A stretch of 64,000 bases of DNA from Chaenocephalus aceratus. Taxonomy: Eukaryota; Chordata; Actinopteri; Perciformes; Channichthyidae. Location: positions 1,771,495 through 1,835,494 of the forward strand of contig CM043803.1 of assembly GCA_023974075.1 (NCBI GenBank). The letters run 5' to 3'. Below, in pieces: positions 11,745 to 22,172 of the stretch; the stretch's first letter is position 1; every line of letters starts with the position of its first letter. The notes beneath the pieces were generated by a model. The model searched no databases and was not told where the DNA came from. It saw only the letters and a list, made by a program, of their open reading frames with translations. Position numbers and translations under genes: made by a program.

Positions 11745-12017
11745 AAGTCATACCTCTTAATTATCCTGCATGTGAAATAAATGTGACTCTGTATATTATT
11801 ATTATTATTATTATTATAAATACATACCTACTATTATTATTTATTACATTTTAGATTTTATACCCCTGGAAATAATTACTGCACTTTATTCCTTATTCCT
11901 ACATAAGTATGTATGCTGCGAGTATCTGTTGTCTTATGTTGTGATTTTTCTTTTTTACGGCACCTTTTAAAAGGGAGAAGCATTGCGTCCTCTCATTGTA
12001 CATGTATAATGACATTA

Positions 12018-12056
12018 AATTATTCTATTCTATTCTATTCTATTCTATTCTATTGT
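12018..12056 (+). repeat. (ATTCT)n LINE tail
   Basis: About seven ATTCT units followed by ATTGTATTG form the 3' end of the Rex1-like LINE. Confidence 0.9.
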
Positions 12057-12255
12057 ATTGTACCATTACTTCAATTAGGATAAGAACAGAGCATCAAAAT
12101 GAATGTTTAATTCTAAGAATATTTACTGCAGTAACCCCTTTGACCCGTAACTGAAATTTAACATGTTCTCGTTAACTGTGATTGATGACATTTACATTTA
12201 TTTTGTAATTTTTATTTAGCCTCCAACATTTTACAACAGCAGTGCTTTAAACATA

Positions 12256-13172
12256 ATGCGAGGGGAAGAACTTGCCCCAAGCAGCGAGGACGAAGAGGCA
12301 GCTCCTTCCAGTCTTTCCGGAGATGCTGGACGAGGTGTCGGTCTCGTGGAGAGACCGTCCCTTCAGCAACAAGGCCCCAATCCAGGGTGCCTCCTCCCTG
12401 GACTGTGACGGTATGGAGAGGCTCGGCCTGCTCCGCATGCCGCCCATGGAACCGCTAGTGGCAGCCCACCTCCAACCGAGGCTGGCTTCGACACCAAGCA
12501 GGAACCCCATGCTACCGACAAAGGCAGACCGGTTCCAGTCAGCGATGACCGAACGGGCCTATAAAGCCGCAGCTTTGTCCGCCAGGGCTCTCAACGTCTC
12601 CTCGCTGCTGACCGCCTACCAAGGCGGAGCTTTGCGAGGACATGTCGAGCAGACCTGAGCCTGCCGTGTGGGACGAGATCACAGCGATCACGGACATTTG
12701 CCTCCGTGTGCAGCGCTGTGCAGTCCAAGCCACGGGAAAAGCATTGGGAATGATGGTGGTACAGGAGAGAGCCAGGTGGCTCAACCTGACCAACCTTCCA
12801 GACCGGGAAAAAGAGGATGTTCTGGACATGCCTATTGTTCCCGAGGGCATATTTGGCTCCGCTCTAGCTTCAATGCAGCTGAGGTGCAAGTCAAAAAGGA
12901 AGGGAGACGAGGCTCTCCAGCTCTGTCTTCCCCGAAGGATCCAGCCGCCACCTCCAATGGTCCCGCGGCAGGCCTTCACCCAAGTTGTCTCACGTCCTGC
13001 TCGGTTCAAAATACCGAAGCAGCAGAGACCGCAGCCCGTCCCGAGTCCCCAGCCCAGGCACGCGGCGAGAGGGAGCTGGCCAAGAAAATCTCCGGTCTCG
13101 GCAGCGGCCGCTCAGGCGCAGCCGACCCAGGTTTTCAGCCACCAGGCGAGGAAGAAGAAGCGGGCGGCCTGA
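12256..13172 (+). pseudogene. DIRS gag-like protein, frameshifted
   Basis: Three frames carry successive parts. 12256 onward (MRGEELAPSSEDEEA) is the acidic start. 12272-12658 covers LLPVFPEMLDEVSVSW, the PPMEPLVAAHL box and RFQSAMTERAYKAAALSARA. 12642-13172 covers CEDMSSRPEPAVWDEI, ALGMMVVQERARWLNL, DMPIVPEGIFGSAL and a basic C-terminus (KIPKQQRPQ to ARKKKRAA). These blocks are characteristic of vertebrate DIRS first reading frames, thought to be nucleocapsid-like. Frame changes fall near 12270-12300 and at about 12620-12645. No intact product can be made. Confidence 0.75.
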
Positions 13173-13193
13173 CAGCCTCCTCTCCTCTCCTCG

Positions 13194-13865
13194 ATGAAGG
13201 AGCTGGAAGTTCCCTGTTTCCCAGCTCCAGAGCACGTTCCAGTGTTGGATGCTCATGTGTTTTCGGGGTGCCACCATGCCCCCATCTTCCCGCCACCTCG
13301 AGTGATGCCAAAACGTCATCCTCAAGTTCGCGCCATCAGGGAAATGGACTTAACATCAAAGACAGCAAGTTCCGCTGCCTGTTTAAGTCACACAAACACA
13401 TGTCATCATTGTTGTTTCAAAATAAATCATTTTCCACTGTCGTTTCCAGGCTTGAAGCCAAGGGGTGTCTGTTACGAGTACAGAGTACTTCCCTTCGGTC
13501 TGTCTCTCAGCCCGCGAGTGTTTGTACGGTGTACGGAAGCCGCGATAGTCCCGTTGAGACAAAAGGGTATTCGCCTGGCAACTTATCTGGATGATTGGCT
13601 CCTTCTCGCACAGTCGGAGCAAGAGGCTATTACGCAGACGAATGTCCTCGTAAAACACCTGCTCGACCTGGGTTTTGTAATAAACACAGAAAAGAGCATG
13701 TTGTCTCCAGCCCAGACGGTACTCTTCCTGGGCCTATGCCTGAATTCAGGGCTTGCCTCGCTCATTTCCAGCCACGCAATTATGTTCTCTTCAGATCATG
13801 TCTGCGGTTGCTGGGGCTCATGGCGTCAGCCGTTCTGGTGGTACGACTGGGACGCTTACACATGA
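13194..13865 (+). pseudogene. DIRS reverse transcriptase, damaged
   Basis: In this frame residues 96-110 read YRVLPFGLSLSPRVF and residues 131-134 read YLDD (followed by WLLLAQS), the RT catalytic box in its DIRS form. TEKSMLSPAQTVLFLGL follows, the region after the palm. The N-terminal palm with the first catalytic aspartate is not recognisable. Part of it sits in a different frame (12668-13594, GNGLNIKDSKFRC), and some appears deleted. The frame shifts again near 13760-13790 before RNase H. Confidence 0.75.
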
Positions 13866-14758
13866 GGGAGTTTCAGCGCTGGGTAGCTGCCCTCAGATTG
13901 GACCCCGCGCGTCATGGCGCGCGGAGAGTGATGGTCACTATGAAATCCGTAATGGGACTGCGCCACTGGCTACACCCGACTTTTCTAGTACGGGGCGTAC
14001 CTATGGGTGCTGTCCTATCGCGGAAGGTGGTCACCACAGACGCATGTCTGACGGGCTGGGGGGGTATATATGAAGGTCGACCTGTGAGGGGTCTCTGGAG
14101 CAGAGACCTCCAACGGTCACACATCAATTATCTGGAGCTTTTAGCGGTGTTCCTCACCCTGAAACGCTTTCTGTCTTTCCTCAGGGGACATCACGTCCTC
14201 GTGAGGACAGACAACACGACCACAATATCGTATATAAACCGCCAAGGGGGTTTGCGTTCTCTCCAGTTACACATGCTGGCACGCAAACTGATCTTATGGA
14301 GCTGCGGACGTCTCCTCTCTCTGAGAGCGACACACGTACCAGGAGTGATGAACCTCGGGGCAGATCTGCTGTCCAGAGGTGCACCACTATATGCAGACTG
14401 GACTCTACATCCAATGAGAGTGAGTCAGCTGTGGGTGCGTTACGGTAGAGCCGCGGTAGATCTGTTCGCATCAAAAGAAAATGCTCAATGTCAGCTGTTC
14501 TTTTCAATGCGCGATTTAAACGCACCGTTAGGCGTGGACGCGCTCGCGCACGTTTGGCCTCCGGTCCTTCTGTATGCGTTCCCACCCCTGGCTCTGATAA
14601 CCCCAACTCTGGCCAGAGTGAGAGAACAACGCCACACACTTATCCTGATAGCTCCGCACTGGCCTGCAATGTACTGGCTGGCGGAGATATATCAGCTGCT
14701 GTGCGGACGATTTTTCACCCACACCCAGAGCGCTTGGCACTATGGTCCTGGCCCGTGA
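13766..14758 (+). pseudogene. DIRS RNase H domain and pol C-terminus
   Basis: This frame is open from 13595 but carries element protein only from about 13766 (LFRSCLRLLGLMASAV). RNase H landmarks in order are VVTTDACLTGWGGIY (first Asp), NYLELLAVFLTLKRF (Glu), HVLVRTDNTTTISYINRQGG (second Asp) and ATHVPGVMNLGADLLSRG (final Asp region). It ends at LILIAPHWPAMYWLAEI, the usual end of DIRS pol. About 330 codons are uninterrupted, so this domain is well preserved. It lies in a different frame from the RT, and the last pol residues (ALWSWPVSG) lie in yet another. Confidence 0.8.
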
Positions 14759-15794
14759 GTGGTACAATCTGAATACAGTGGGACTCCCTCAGAAGGTGAT
14801 AAACACTATTCAGAGTGCGAGAGCTTCCTCCACCAGGTCTCTCTGTGACTGTAAGTGGAGGGTGTTTGAGGAGTGGTGCCTTAAAAAATGACACATCTCT
14901 TTTCAATGTCCTGTCGGGGTGATTTTATCATTTCTACAGGACTTAATTGATACACACAGAGCTTTCTCTATGATTAAAGTGTACCTGGCTGCTATTGCTG
15001 CATGCCATGTGGGCTTAGAGGGAAAGACGGCTAGCCAACATCCTTTGGTTTGCCGTTTTATGAAAGGGGCTCGCAGGCTCCTCCCGGTTTCCAGGTCACT
15101 GGTGCCCTTATGGGACTTGACAGTGGTTTTAGATGGGCTCACTCGACCTCCATTTGAACCCCTGGAAGAAGCTGATATGAAACACCTGTCACTGAAGACA
15201 GTGCTGGCCCTGGCATCTGCCAAGCGAGTCAGTGACATTCATGCGCTCTCTGTACATTCTTCGTGCACTCAGTTTGCCCCGGGGCAAACAAGAGTGTTGC
15301 TGAAGCCCAACCCTGCCTTTATACCTAAGGTGGTTGGCTCATGTACCCCAATTGACATTGTGGCATTTCCTCCGCCACTGTGTTCCTCTGAGGAACAGCG
15401 GCCGAATTTGCTGTGTCCAGTTCGTGCTTTACGCATCTATATGGACAGGTCAAAAGAGTTTTGTTGTAATGACCAACTCTTTATATCCTGGGCTAACCCT
15501 CAGAAGGGCAAGCCCGTTACCAGGCAACGGCTCTCCCACTGGATTGTGGAAGCAATTTCTCTGGCTTATACGAGTCAGGGTTTGCAGGCACCAACGGGCC
15601 TGCGTGCTCATTCTACTCGTGGACTGGCTACATCCTGGGCTTTGTTCAAGGGTGTTTCCATCCAAGACATCTGTGCAGCAGCGAGCTGGTCCTCGCCGCT
15701 CACTTTTGTCCGCTTTTACAGGCTAGACGTCTCCGCTCCAAGTGTGGCCCGCGCAGTGCTGGGTCCCGTGTTGAGACAGAGTTCTGCCTGTTAA
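14742..15794 (+). pseudogene. DIRS tyrosine recombinase, one in-frame stop
   Basis: The frame from ATG 14742 (MVLAREWYNLNTVGLPQKV) is broken by a single TGA at 14889-14891, inside the N-terminal SAM-like domain after FEEWCLKK. From 14919 it is open for 291 codons. Counting from there, catalytic residues of the tyrosine recombinase family are visible: R103 (ALASAKRVSD), H231-x2-R234 (RAHSTRGLATSW) and the nucleophile Y267 (LTFVRFYRLD). The enzyme would join a circular cDNA to genomic DNA without target duplication. The start overlaps the end of the RNase H frame, as is usual in DIRS. Apart from one stop it is intact, which suggests a relatively recent copy. Confidence 0.85.
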
Positions 15795-15894
15795 GTTCTG
15801 GTTGTTTTTGGTGATTTTCGAGATAAGCATGTCTAGCAATACGGGAGTTTCAATATCCCATAGTGAGACATCGAACGGAGTGTTATGAATGAGA

Positions 15895-15952
15895 ACTATA
15901 GGTTACTTACGTAACCCCAGTTCTCAGAGTAACATGAAGTGAGATGTCTCAC
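15895..15952 (+). repeat. DIRS inverted repeat, left arm
   Basis: ACTATAGGTTACTTACGTAA through GAAGTGAGATGTCTCAC. It is inverted relative to 16139-16196 with only a few differences (CCAGTTCTC against GATGGGG). It presumably corresponds to the internal complementary and terminal repeats that DIRS elements use to circularise cDNA. Confidence 0.8.
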
Positions 15953-16138
15953 CAGACGGCCCTTCTTGCTAAGGCGAAGCGAGAAGAGGTGCTTATTTTG
16001 AATGACGCTGCGTCGTAGCGCAAGCTACTTAAAGGGTGGGTGGATTCCCTGACGTTGACGTCAAGATCACCAGCCAATCAGGATTGGCGTAATGAGATTG
16101 ATGCTTCTGTTTGCATATGCGTTGAGGCGCATCCCATA

Positions 16139-16196
16139 GTGAGACATCTCACTTCATGTTACTCTGAGTGATGGGGTTACGTAAGTAACCTATAGT
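16139..16196 (-). repeat. DIRS inverted terminal repeat, right arm
   Basis: GTGAGACATCTCACTTCATG to GGTTACGTAAGTAACCTATAGT. Its inverted partner is at 15895-15952. CCCATAGTGAGACATC also occurs directly at about 15857 and 16133. This marks the 3' end of the element. Confidence 0.8.
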
Positions 16197-16888
16197 ATAG
16201 TTTCTCACTTGAGGCCAGGAAAAGGCTAGTCTCTGTGACCTTTTTACCTGTGCTGGACTATGGTGATTTGATCTATATGAATGCACCTGCCCATTACCTG
16301 ATCAAGTTAAATATCAGTGCACTGATATTTGTTACTAACTGTAAAGTATTAACTCATCACTGTACCCTGTATGATAGGGCAGGTTTGCCTTCACTAACTG
16401 TACGGAGGCTCAGTCACTGGTACATTTTCATCTACAAAGCCATGTTGGATAAACCATCTTACTGTATATCTGCTCCCTGATCACACGGCGAATTGAAAGT
16501 AGCTATTGCCTGAGATCTCATGATGTGGTTTTGTTAAATGTGCCAGGTGCTAGGACTGTCTTAGGGACAAACGTTTTAGGTGCGCAGCTCCTCTAACTTG
16601 GAACAGTCTGCAAAAAGAATGGAAACTGAGCAATTTGGTTCCACTAAATGTTTTTAAAGCTCGGATAGATGTTATGCAATCGGATACTGTTGGTACCTGT
16701 AAATGTCGTTAGGTATGTAAATTGTAATCCCTGTAACTATGCTGTATGATATCCTTTTTGTTTTTCTGTTGTTTTCTGTTTTTATGTCTTCATGTGGAAC
16801 CTACTTGCAGCAGGTCTCACTTGAAAAAGAGATCAATGATCTCAATGGGATTCACCTGGTTAAATAAAGGTTTGAAATGAAATGAAAA
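16197..16888 (+). mobile_element. LINE 3' fragment with short-repeat tail
   Basis: From about 16209 the translation reads EARKRLVSVTFLPVLDYGDL, then ALTHHCTLYDRAGLPSL and VRRLSHWYIFIYKAMLDK. This is the conserved C-terminal region found after RT in fish LINE copies. A stop and frameshifts follow after 16480. The 3' end has TTAAATAAAGGTTTGAAATG and a GAAAT repeat tail (16874-16888). The DIRS right end abuts it directly. I cannot fix the clade. Confidence 0.65.
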
Positions 16889-18589
16889 CAAGTTTTGGAC
16901 AATATTAACACAAATCATCAGGATTCAGCCTATAGAAACCAATGCATTACATTCAATGTAAACCATCCAAATGTTTAAAGATATTTCAACCTGAAACAAA
17001 GTGATGGACTAACCTACCAATTGACTGACTCATATTGACATCACACAATTGTGTGGCTAGAAATGATTGGGATACAATACTGTATAAACCAAAAATAAAT
17101 GCTGCCATCTTTTTATTGCATATTGTGGTACTTTTTATACAATTACACCAGGCTTCAAATAAATCCATACATCTACTGTGGAAGTGCTATTTTAGTTTCA
17201 TCTTTTGTAGTGCTGTTTGTATTGATAGTATTGACATGGGGTCAAACGCCGGTCAGTAATTACACCACAACACAATCCCCCCCCCCTCCCTAGCACATAT
17301 GACATGACTACTGGAAGGGCTCCCACTCAATGTGATGTAGGTAGGATGGTTTGGCATTACAGCAACACTGTTGGTACCAGAATGTCTGTGTTTTGAGGGA
17401 CTTTTGTGTACAAATAAATGTATGTACAGGGTGTGTTTGCCTATCCTCTGTGTTCCTTTTGATTCTTGGGACAACGGCGTATTCTAGTAACCAGACGGAC
17501 GTCAGAGGTCTATTCTGGATGCCCAGTACAACAGCCGGCCAGCAACAGTAGCAGCAGGGGGAAGGAATGCCGTCAGTCCGGAGGCCTTGGCAGAGTGATC
17601 GCTGATCCTGTAGGAGGAAGCGGAGATGGCGGCTCTCCTGTTTCATAGGTTGTGGAAGAGAGCGATAGAGAGAAGTGGGGAGAGAAAAGGGGGAGTTAGA
17701 CTGGGGACATGATGCCCATGAGAGGGAGAGGAAAGAGAGCGAGTGAGAGTGGCGTTGGGGGGGGGGGGGGCTGAAGGCATTCTGTTTGGTGCCAGTCGAG
17801 CCAGCTTTCTGGCATGCCGCATTCCAGGAGATCAACACCACGGTGTTTCCTTTCACCCCTACCCACCCACGTCCACCACTCTACAGCCCACCCCAATGCC
17901 CAGCACCATTTTTTATTCAATATGTTCTTATTGAACGGGAAAAAACAATCAACTGTGTGTTTTTATTGGAACAAAAAGTGTAAACTACTCCAGATAAGCG
18001 GCCAACACTGGACGGTCTTTATCAAACTAAACAAACTAACCTTCAGAGAGACAACATAAGATGTAAGGCCTTTACACACCGGGGAAAAAATAAACAACAA
18101 GAAAATGCTAAGTACTCACCTGGGAATATTATATAGAGTTGATTTTGAATGTGCTGCTTCTGTCAAGGTTTAAATGAGTATGTATGAATGCCATCCTGGT
18201 TACGGACTATGTAGGCTCTGTGTTGTTCTTCAATAATCGTCAAATAAGTGCAGTTTTCCCATGCAAAAATGCCCCTGGTAAATTCAGGCCTATAAAAGGA
18301 AATGTAATTTAAAAAAAATAAAAATAACAAATTGTTTCTCTTACAGATAATAAAAGAAGAAATGGAAGCAGTTTAACACCCCCTTCTTCATTTGAGTTGT
18401 TGCCTCCATGCACTTTGAACTTTGAATGTTTTTTGGGACGTGTGTTTGAAATGCTGGCTCCCTGACGGTCCAGGTTTTCAGTTGGGTGATGAGGGAGATA
18501 AGTTCCTGGTAAGAGGATAATGGTTTGATTTCAAAATATCAACAGCTGATTGTCACTTATCCAACACCATGTCATGGAAGGTTACTAAT
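16889..18589. other. No gene seen; homopolymer G/C tracts
   Basis: No supported exon. C9 (about 17276-17286) and G14-15 (about 17756-17770) tracts occur. Several overlapping short frames around 17300-18050 use all strands and have no domains. A GA-rich stretch runs 17640-17750. Confidence 0.4.
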
Positions 18590-18812
18590 CATAACACTGA
18601 CGCAATTCATTAGTTTTGAAATTACTGAAAATTACATACTGTATGTAAAAGGATTTTGGGAGCCTTTTATACTTTTATTTTGTTAAATACTTTGCTGTGT
18701 AGAGAGTTGGCAGGAAGTGATGTGAGAAAGGTAGGCTGGGTAAAATGCAGCAAAGATCCATGGTCAGACTCATCCAGTAATTTCAAAACTAATGAATTGC
18801 GTCAGTGTTATG
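18590..18812. repeat. Duplicated 156-bp unit flanked by perfect 38-bp inverted arms
   Basis: Positions 18590-18627 and 18775-18812 are exact inverted complements (38 bp, 39 with the flanking T/A). They bracket the unit 18627-18782, which recurs directly at 19839-19994 without the arms. The second copy differs at only a few bases (CTTTTATT/CTCTTATT, GTAAAATG/GTGAAATG). Confidence 0.9.
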
Positions 18813-19473
18813 AGACAGGGTTGCTAAATCCAGGCAGTAGCATAGACTCCATTCCTCCTCCAAACCATGCTGAATCAACAGCATTGGGATGTAATGTTGA
18901 GAAATAAAAGTATAGGCTACAGTTAGCATGCTAGCAAAGAACCAGTGGATAGCAGCAGCACAGCAGATTGGGTGGGGCATTTCGATTTGTAAATAGCCCG
19001 CCTTTTGAAAAAAGGGTGTGTTTGATAGAAACTACAGGAAGCAGAGAGTATTTATTGTGTAAGGAAAGCTGTTAATTAATTAGCTTGAAAGCTATTTCAT
19101 GGCAATACCATATTGTGTGACAGTTTGTGTGAAAGATCTCAACAACTATTGGATGAATTTCCATGACATCTTAAGATTTAGTAGTTAGTTAGTAGAGGCA
19201 TCAGTAGCCTATATGAAAATGCTCGGCCATGATCAATATTTAGTTGAACATGGTTTCCAAAATAAAAAGGAAAAATTGCTTTTAGCACATCTACTCTTTC
19301 TACCTGATTGAAAAATGTAGGCCTAGTTTCTTGCAAAGTCAGATATATCCGAAACCCCCAGGAAGCTTGCACACTTAAAATAAAAATGTTGTAGTTGTCA
19401 AACCGTTGAATGACCACTTCTGTGCGACATTTATAAATCTGCATATTTTCTTCTTTGAGTATACAGGCTTTAG

Positions 19474-19815
19474 TTAAAGGTAGGGTACACTTGTTGTTAT
19501 ATTCAATGGAATGCTCTTAACATCCTGATAGCAATGAATAAATTAAATGCTTTGACAATAAATATATACAAATATGTCATCTGTGGAAGCCGTGGCGCTG
19601 TAAAAAGCAAGTCCAATTATCTGCTTGTGCACGAGCCTTACATCTCGTGCACAAGCTTATGTCGTGCCCTCATTGGTAATGTGCACGTTTGTGTGTGTTG
19701 GAGGAGGGGCTCTGTAAGGAAGTCTGAAGGAAGGGGCAGATTTTTTTCGGTTGTGTATTTTCAAATTCTAGCGCACTGGAGCTGGTTTCTCCATTCTTAC
19801 CGACCCTACCTTTCA
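19474..19815. mobile_element. TTAA-type MITE (family of 37771-38593)
   Basis: It starts TTAAAGGTAGGGTACACTTG and ends ACCGACCCTACCTTTCATGA. The interior shares TGGAATGCTCTTAACATCC, GCAATGAATA and GTCATCTGTGGAAGCCGT with the element at 37771-38593. The terminal TTAA is preserved only at the left. Non-coding. Confidence 0.75.
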
Positions 19816-19838
19816 TGACTCTATTGACAGCACTGACA

Positions 19839-19994
19839 GAAAATTACATACTGTATGTAAAAGGATTTTGGGAGCCTTTTATACTCTTATTTTGTTAAAT
19901 ACTTTGCTGTGTAGAGAGTTGGCAGGAAGTGATGTGAGAAAGGTAGGCTGGGTGAAATGCAGCAAAGATCCATGGTCAGACTCATCCAGTAATT
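19839..19994. repeat. Second copy of the 156-bp unit
   Basis: A direct copy of 18627-18782, from GAAAATTACATACTG to CATCCAGTAATT, without the inverted arms. Confidence 0.9.
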
Positions 19995-20184
19995 AGCTGT
20001 TGGTCTAATAAGTTCTAATATTACAATAGACTAGAATGCTTTTCAGCCATAAACCTTGAACAATTAAATTAAATGATTCTCTCTTCTAAACCATCAACGT
20101 GAATGTTAGACCCAATTCCAACTAAGCTGTTAGTGGAAGTAGCTGGAAGTTTTTCCATTAATTAGCACTTCTTTATTAAATATT

Positions 20185-21300
20185 ATGAATATGTCTTTAT
20201 TATCAGGCTATGTTCCACAATCATTCAGAGTAGCAGTGATAAAACCGCTTCTTAAAAAGCACAACCTCGATCCAGAGGTTTTAGCCAACTATAGACCTAT
20301 TTCTAATCTTCCGTTCCTCTCAAAAAGTCTTGAGAAAGCAGTCGCAAAACAGTTGTGTGATTACTTAAAAAACAATGATTTATTTGAAGATTTTCAGTCT
20401 GGCTTTAGAACACATCATAGCACAGAGACAGCACTGGTTAAAGTCACAAATGACATTCTAACAAGGGACTTGTCTCTATTCTTGTTTTGCTCGATCTCAG
20501 TGCTGCATTTGATACTATCGACCATGATATCTTATTGCAAAGATTAGAGCACTTAGTTGGCATACAGGGAACTGCTTTAGGCTGGTTTAGGTCCTATCTA
20601 TCTGAACGCTCTCAGTTTGTACGTATCAACGATGAATCTTCCACGCAAACCAAAGTTAGCCATGGAGTGCCACAGGGCTCAGTGCTCGGACCTATTTTGT
20701 TCACATTATATATGCTTCCGTTAGGCAATATTATAAGGAATCATTCTGTACATTTCCACTGTTATGCGGATGATACTCAACTATATTTATCAATCAAGCC
20801 TGATGAAATTAATCGTCTAAATAAAATTCAAGACTGCCTCAAGGACTTAAAAACGTGGATGACCTTAAACTTTTTGATGTTAAACACGACCAAAACTGAA
20901 GTTATTGTACTTGGCCCGAAGAATCTACGAAACAAATTATCTAAAGATATACTAACTATGGATGGCATTAATTTGGCCTCCAGTGAGACTGTAAGGAATC
21001 TTGGTGTTATATTTGATCAGGATTGATCCTTTAACGCCCACATAAAATCAATTTCAAGGACGGCCTACTTCCATCTACGTAACATTGCAAAAATCAGGCA
21101 TATCTTGCCTCAAAACGATGCAGAGAAACTAGTCCATGCATTTGTTACTTCAAGGCTGGATTATTGTAACTCCTTATTATCAGGGAGTACCAAGAAGTCA
21201 GTCAAGTCGCTTCAGCTGATTCAAAATGCTGCAGCTCGTGTACTAACCAGAGTTAGGACAAGGGACCACATTACTCCTGTTCTGGCTGCCTTACCCCCTA
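20185..21300 (+). pseudogene. L2-like LINE reverse transcriptase with frame breaks
   Basis: RT blocks in order: SFRVAVIKPLLKKHNLDP, ANYRPISNLPFLSKSLEK and FQSGFRTHHSTETAL (20185-20480). After a frameshift near 20480 come LDLSAAFDTIDH (catalytic motif A), SHGVPQGSVLGPILF, then CYADDTQLYLS (catalytic motif C) and NLGVIFDQ. An in-frame TGA at 21024-21026 is followed in the same frame by RLDYCNSLLSG and LQLIQNAAARVLTRVRTRDH. The protein is then cut by the GC-rich insertion where the C-terminal domain should continue. Two lesions plus an insertion make it inactive. Confidence 0.85.
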
Positions 21301-21760
21301 ATCCCACCAGGAGCGTCTGCACTGCGCTGCGGCTGCGGCGTTTTTAGCGATCACGGCCACTCTAGTCAATGGGTGCTATTCCACCAGACCCGCTGCGCCG
21401 CGGCTCGAAGCGTCCCAGAGGCTCCTCGCCGCAAGGAATTTCTAAAATATAGGATGAATCCTATTTTTGACGCGACGCAGCGCGGGCAGGAAGTGGAACG
21501 TTCATCCAACAACTGCGAGGCTGCATACACACGACGCTCCGCTTCCGCAACGTTTTGAAACGCGCCTGGTGGGTTATGACGCAGGAGGAGGTCGCAGCGC
21601 AGCGCAGCGCAGCGCAGCGCAGCGCAGCGCAGCGCAGCGCAGCGCAGCGCAGCGCAGCGCAGCGCAGCGCAGCCACAGCTGTGTTCTATAGCTGTGTTCA
21701 ATAGGGAGCCAGTGTAACCCCTGATCCCACCGGAGGCGTCTGCGCGGAGACCTTCCTTTT
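21297..21760. repeat. GC-rich insertion with (CGCAG)n array
   Basis: Begins CCCCTAATCCCACCAGGAGC and ends near a similar CCCCTGATCCCACCGGAGGC (about 21718), in direct orientation. The inside holds GCTGCGGCTGCGGCG, a TATTCCACCAGACCCGCTGC motif related to the hairpin at 9361, and a (CGCAG)n array at 21594-21673. Open frames across it exist only because the 5-bp unit contains no stop in any frame. Confidence 0.75.
21594..21673. repeat. (CGCAG)16 pentanucleotide array
   Basis: Sixteen uninterrupted CGCAG units, 80 bp, every one with a CpG. A perfect array of this length is likely to vary in length between individuals. Confidence 0.95.
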
Positions 21761-22172
21761 TGATAAAGCTTATAGTTAGGGCTGATTAGATTCAGCCCCT
21801 AGTTTTGCTGATATAGGCTTAGTTTGTCGGGGGACATCTTACTTCTTCCTTCTCTCTGTCTATACCTGTGTACTCTCATGTTCCGATTAACCCAGCTTCC
21901 CCAAATCTCTTTCTTTTTGGTGTCTATATACGCCGGGATCCGGAGTCATGGATGATCCTGTTGCAGCGCTCCTGTGTCCTGGATCGCGAGCCCTGGATCT
22001 TGAGTCGTGGCTGTGGTCCTGGATCATAAGTCCTGGATGGATATCCTCGTGGATTCATCTTCCTATTTTACACACATGCATTTCCAAACATTTGGACTAC
22101 CTATGTTGCAAATGTATTATCTTTTCAATTTACACACGGCATCCATTGCATGTCTGTCCGTCCTGGGAGAGG

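Larger units (their letters stand above)
11041..12056 (+). mobile_element. 5'-truncated Rex1-like LINE
   Basis: The element begins abruptly inside the reverse transcriptase, continues through the RT C-terminus to a stop at 11744, has a roughly 300-bp 3' UTR with (ATT)n, and ends in an (ATTCT)n tail at about 12018-12055. Oligonucleotide tails of this kind and the HPGFHLFDLLPSGRRYR-type C-terminus fit the Rex1/Babar branch of CR1-like LINEs in fish. Severe 5' truncation is normal for such copies. Confidence 0.75.
12241..16196 (+). mobile_element. DIRS-type tyrosine-recombinase retrotransposon
   Basis: The order is gag-like frame, reverse transcriptase, RNase H, then a phage-like tyrosine recombinase instead of an integrase, with inverted terminal-type repeats at the 3' end (15895-15952 and 16139-16196). 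That layout defines the DIRS order. The 5' terminal repeat was not found: coding sequence begins about 12256, right after unrelated DNA, so the copy is 5'-truncated. Several frame changes inactivate it, although the recombinase is nearly whole. DIRS elements are abundant in teleosts and make no target duplication. Confidence 0.85.
20070..22172 (+). mobile_element. L2-like LINE, broken
   Basis: Homology starts near 20070 in a linker before RT, continues through RT to about 21296, is interrupted by a GC-rich insertion (about 21297-21760), and resumes in a 3' UTR (GATAAAGCTTATAGTTAGGG at 21760 onward) up to GGGATCC near 22172, where this copy is cut off. The same 3' end occurs at 3388-3665. There is no endonuclease, so the copy is 5'-truncated. 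Confidence 0.8.

Noticed and set aside
12985..13325. Overlapping open frames in the DIRS gag-RT junction
   Set aside because: Alternative frames of the gag basic tail without DIRS protein similarity.
21366..21701. Open frames with repeated RCAAL/RSAAQ residues on both strands
   Set aside because: The CGCAG unit has no stop in any frame, so open frames are automatic.
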